A stretch of 7,605 nt of DNA from an uncultured Eubacteriales bacterium (GTDB lineage Bacteria; Bacillota; Clostridia; UMGS1840): the NCBI GenBank assembly GCA_900555525.1, contig USLP01000060.1:1-7605 (forward strand), in the 5' to 3' direction. Position 1 is the first letter of the stretch, and each line of letters opens with the position of its first letter. Under the pieces are notes generated by a model. It saw only the letters and a list, made by a program, of their open reading frames with translations, made no database searches and was not told the origin of the DNA. Below, piece after piece: positions 6,213-7,605 of the stretch. The position numbers and the translations under genes were made by a program.

Positions 6213-7232
6213 CTATTCGATTGTAATTTTCATTGACGGCGGAACAATGTTTATCCATGTCTGGGGAGGATTCAGCTTGATTTCGTTGCCGTTTAAATCT
6301 TTGTAGATTGTTTTCGCCTGACGTGATGCCTTGCTCCATTTTATGTCAATAGCCTGCCCGCCCGTTATGTATATTGCGTCTCCGTTTCCGACTGTTTCTA
6401 TATTCTGTCTTTGCGATCCGTCTCCCAAATTGTAATTTTTAGCTTTTTGAAGTATTATATTTGTCGGCATATACGGAACACCGTCGGGGCTTTGGTGCAG
6501 TATGCTTGAATTAAGCACTCTTTTGTAGCTGTTTTTTTCGGGGTCAAACGTATATGTAACAGAGTAAAAGCCTGCGTATGGGATTTTAATATTCTGTGCG
6601 GAATAACCGCCCGTAACGGGAGTAAATTCATCATTGTATTCCATAAATTTTTGGTCTGTTGTAAGCGCATAGCCTTTATCATTCGCCGCTTTTGTAAGAT
6701 TTTCTATCGAAGTATAAACGCTGTGATAGTCGCCTTTATATTTCTGTTCGCGCCAAAAATAACCGTTGTCGCTGCCTTTTATGCCGTTTATAAAATCAAG
6801 TCCGATTTTCGGAAGTTCCGCGCCTGCCTTAGGGCTCCAGCCGAAAGCGGTATAAATTGCGTCATGCTCGAATGCATAATCAAAATAATAGTGTCTTGCG
6901 CTTCTTACAGGTCCGATTTTCGGAGTATTAACTCCCTTAAAAAGCGCCATAAGCCTTGTCGCACTTCCTTCTACATACATTTCATAAATCAAAAATGCAT
7001 CGTTAAGTCCGCTGTGCGGCCATGAATCCTTACCGTCATTGTCAATCATAATCGCAAACGGCCGTGCATTGTTATCATTGTATTTTTCCTTTTGTACAGG
7101 TGTTTCTTCGGTAATTTCTTCATTTTGTACGGGTGCGGGGTCTTCTGCCTTTTCTTTCTTTTTGCATGACAAAAGGCTTGTGCATATTAGTGCGATGAGC
7201 ATTAGTGTGAGCAGTCTTGTGGGAATTTTCAT
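6213..7232 (-). CDS. DUF3048 (YerB-like) lipoprotein of unknown function
   Basis: This predicted surface lipoprotein has 339 residues. A basic N-terminus, a hydrophobic stretch (7-20) and the lipobox LLSC with lipidated Cys23 are followed by a charged Glu/Lys linker to about residue 54. The DUF3048 N-terminal domain (about 57-195) shows RPFAIMIDN (57-65), SGLNDAFLIYE (74-84), EGSATRLMALF (88-98) and IGPVRSARHYYFDYA (106-120). The C-terminal domain (about 220-339) ends with the family's GNEIKLNPPQTWINIVPP pattern. The family includes Bacillus subtilis YerB, and no biochemical role is established that I know of. The Shine-Dalgarno site AGGA (7246-7249) stands 13 bases from the ATG, which is long. 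The only better site, AAGGAG at 7386-7391, is 150 bases upstream, before a large hairpin. It is transcribed from its own consensus promoter and ends at a strong terminator, so it is probably monocistronic. Confidence 0.93.
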   Translation of the reverse strand: MKIPTRLLTLMLIALICTSLLSCKKKEKAEDPAPVQNEEITEETPVQKEKYNDNNARPFAIMIDNDGKDSWPHSGLNDAFLIYEMYVEGSATRLMALFKGVNTPKIGPVRSARHYYFDYAFEHDAIYTAFGWSPKAGAELPKIGLDFINGIKGSDNGYFWREQKYKGDYHSVYTSIENLTKAANDKGYALTTDQKFMEYNDEFTPVTGGYSAQNIKIPYAGFYSVTYTFDPEKNSYKRVLNSSILHQSPDGVPYMPTNIILQKAKNYNLGDGSQRQNIETVGNGDAIYITGGQAIDIKWSKASRQAKTIYKDLNGNEIKLNPPQTWINIVPPSMKITIE

Positions 7233-7275
7233 ATTTTATAACCAATCCTTTCTGAGACGTAGTACGCAGAACTTC

Positions 7276-7380
7276 AGTCTGAAAGAAAATCGTTCATGGT
7301 GTCGCTTTTTGTGAGCGGAGCTGTACGCAGTTATACCGCCCCGAGCAAAAAGCGGGGTTATGGGCGATTTTCTAATGACT
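7276..7380. repeat. Near-palindromic hairpin element in the DUF3048 leader (small mobile repeat or structured RNA)
   Basis: Nested arms match perfectly: AGAAAATCG (7284-7292) with CGATTTTCT (7365-7373), and CGCTTTTTG (7303-7311) with CAAAAAGCG (7346-7354). Exactly ten bases separate the two arms on each side. Inside lie CGGAGC (7316-7321) and GCCCCG (7338-7343), pairing with one mismatch on the plus strand or one G-U on the minus strand, around a 16-base loop. Outside, AGTC (7276-7279) faces GACT (7377-7380). The core is visibly more GC-rich than the surrounding DNA. It sits wholly within the transcribed leader of the DUF3048 gene. A short palindromic insertion element and a cis-acting RNA are both possible. 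Confidence 0.75.
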
Positions 7381-7389
7381 TTATTCTCC

Positions 7390-7415
7390 TTGTATAATAT
7401 ATAAGTATTATACAA
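7390..7415. promoter_or_regulatory. Perfect inverted repeat over the DUF3048 promoter -10 box, candidate operator
   Basis: TTGTATAATA (7390-7399) and TATTATACAA (7406-7415) are perfect inverted arms with a six-base centre. The right arm contains the minus-strand -10 box (7407-7412) and the predicted start site falls in the centre, so a dimeric repressor bound here would block transcription. The arms are AT-rich, and the bound protein, if any, is unknown. Confidence 0.5.
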
Positions 7416-7435
7416 CATCGTAGCATTTTTGTCAA
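7407..7435 (-). promoter_or_regulatory. Consensus sigma-A promoter of the DUF3048 gene
   Basis: On the minus strand TTGACA (7435 to 7430) and TATAAT (7412 to 7407) are perfect, with a 17-base spacer. Transcription would start near 7400, leaving a leader of about 168 bases before the lipoprotein start codon. The leader contains the large hairpin. Confidence 0.88.
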
Positions 7436-7482
7436 GAAAAACGGCTAATTTTTACAAAAACATTTTTTTTAAAACAAACGGC

Positions 7483-7511
7483 TTGACAAAAAAATTTTAA
7501 TATGCTAAAAT
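7483..7511 (+). promoter_or_regulatory. Sigma-A promoter of the MFS-like gene
   Basis: TTGACA (7483-7488) and TAAAAT (7506-7511) are 17 bases apart. Transcription would begin near 7518, about 24 bases before the GTG start. It is divergent from the DUF3048 promoter, with the two -35 boxes 47 bases apart. Confidence 0.82.
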
Positions 7512-7541
7512 ACCTATAATTTTGAAAAAAGAGGGTTTATT

Positions 7542-7605
7542 GTGTTGAAAAAAGAAAATTACACAAATACAATTATTGTATGTTGTCTCGGATATATAGT
7601 TCAGG
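7542..7605 (+). CDS. Start of a probable MFS transporter (rest outside window)
   Basis: Only 21 codons are present. The GTG start at 7542 follows GAGGG (7531-7535) by six bases, and a TTG at 7545 is the alternative. The peptide has a basic start, an N-Y-T-N-T segment and then IIVCCLGYIVQ, the beginning of a membrane helix. The pattern of a K-rich N-terminus followed by a C-Y/L-G-Y-I-x-Q helix resembles the first helix of major facilitator transporters common in Clostridia. The coding call is well supported by promoter, ribosome site and open frame; the family call is tentative because so little is visible. Confidence 0.55.
   Translation, partial: MLKKENYTNTIIVCCLGYIVQ

Larger units (their letters stand above)
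7233..7541. other. 309-base gene-free regulatory region between the DUF3048 and MFS-like genes
   Basis: From left to right this stretch holds the DUF3048 ribosome binding site, a near-palindrome of about 105 bases, an unused strong ribosome-binding-like site, an operator-like inverted repeat over the minus-strand -10 box, the minus-strand promoter, an AT-rich segment with two copies of AAACGGCT (7439-7446 and 7476-7483), and the plus-strand promoter of the next gene. GTACGCAG also occurs twice, at 7262-7269 and 7323-7330. A 60-codon minus-strand frame (7236-7418) crosses the region, but its ATG lies upstream of the predicted transcript start. Confidence 0.8.

Noticed and set aside
7236..7418. 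A 60-codon minus-strand gene starting with ATG at 7418
   Set aside because: The ATG lies between the -35 and -10 boxes, upstream of the predicted transcript start, and most of the frame is palindromic sequence. A shorter version from a rare ATT codon is kept only as a speculative finding.

Overview
The window is AT-rich chromosomal DNA from a low-GC Firmicute, most likely an anaerobic gut-type member of the Clostridia. Evidence for this is the strong Shine-Dalgarno sites, near-consensus sigma-A promoters with 17-base spacers, a CwlD-like amidase (a family tied to endospore cortex), a QueT-type ECF substrate-binding subunit, a DUF3048 (YerB-like) lipoprotein and an agmatine-deiminase-type gene pair. 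I cannot name the species.

Layout. On the minus strand, 1-1541 carries putrescine carbamoyltransferase (ptcA) followed by the start of an APC-family exchanger that runs off the left edge. Together they look like part of an agmatine catabolic operon: agmatine is taken up in exchange for putrescine, and carbamoyl-putrescine is phosphorolysed to carbamoyl phosphate for ATP. The deiminase and carbamate kinase would have to lie beyond the left edge. On the plus strand, 1679-4351 carries a cwlD-like cell wall amidase, then murC with its own strong promoter, then queT overlapping murC by four bases. On the minus strand, 4348-5181 is an AraC-family regulator that meets queT tail to tail. It is divergent from a DMT/EamA permease at 5300-6181, and the two probably form a regulator-transporter pair. 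A shared terminator separates the permease from a convergent DUF3048 lipoprotein gene at 6213-7232. From 7233 to 7541 there is a gene-free regulatory stretch holding two divergent consensus promoters, a perfect 10-bp-arm inverted repeat over one -10 box, and a roughly 105-base near-palindrome in the lipoprotein leader. The window ends in the first 21 codons of a probable MFS transporter.

Most of the window is ordinary housekeeping and transport. I see no CRISPR array, tRNA, rRNA, insertion sequence or defence system. The part that best repays a second look is the DUF3048 leader (7233-7440). It holds a large hairpin, which is either a small palindromic mobile repeat or a cis-acting RNA, a misplaced ribosome binding site and an operator-like palindrome. 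The other observations (queT coupled to murC without a preQ1 riboswitch, a terminator inside the araC coding end, spaced repeats between araC and the permease) are smaller.
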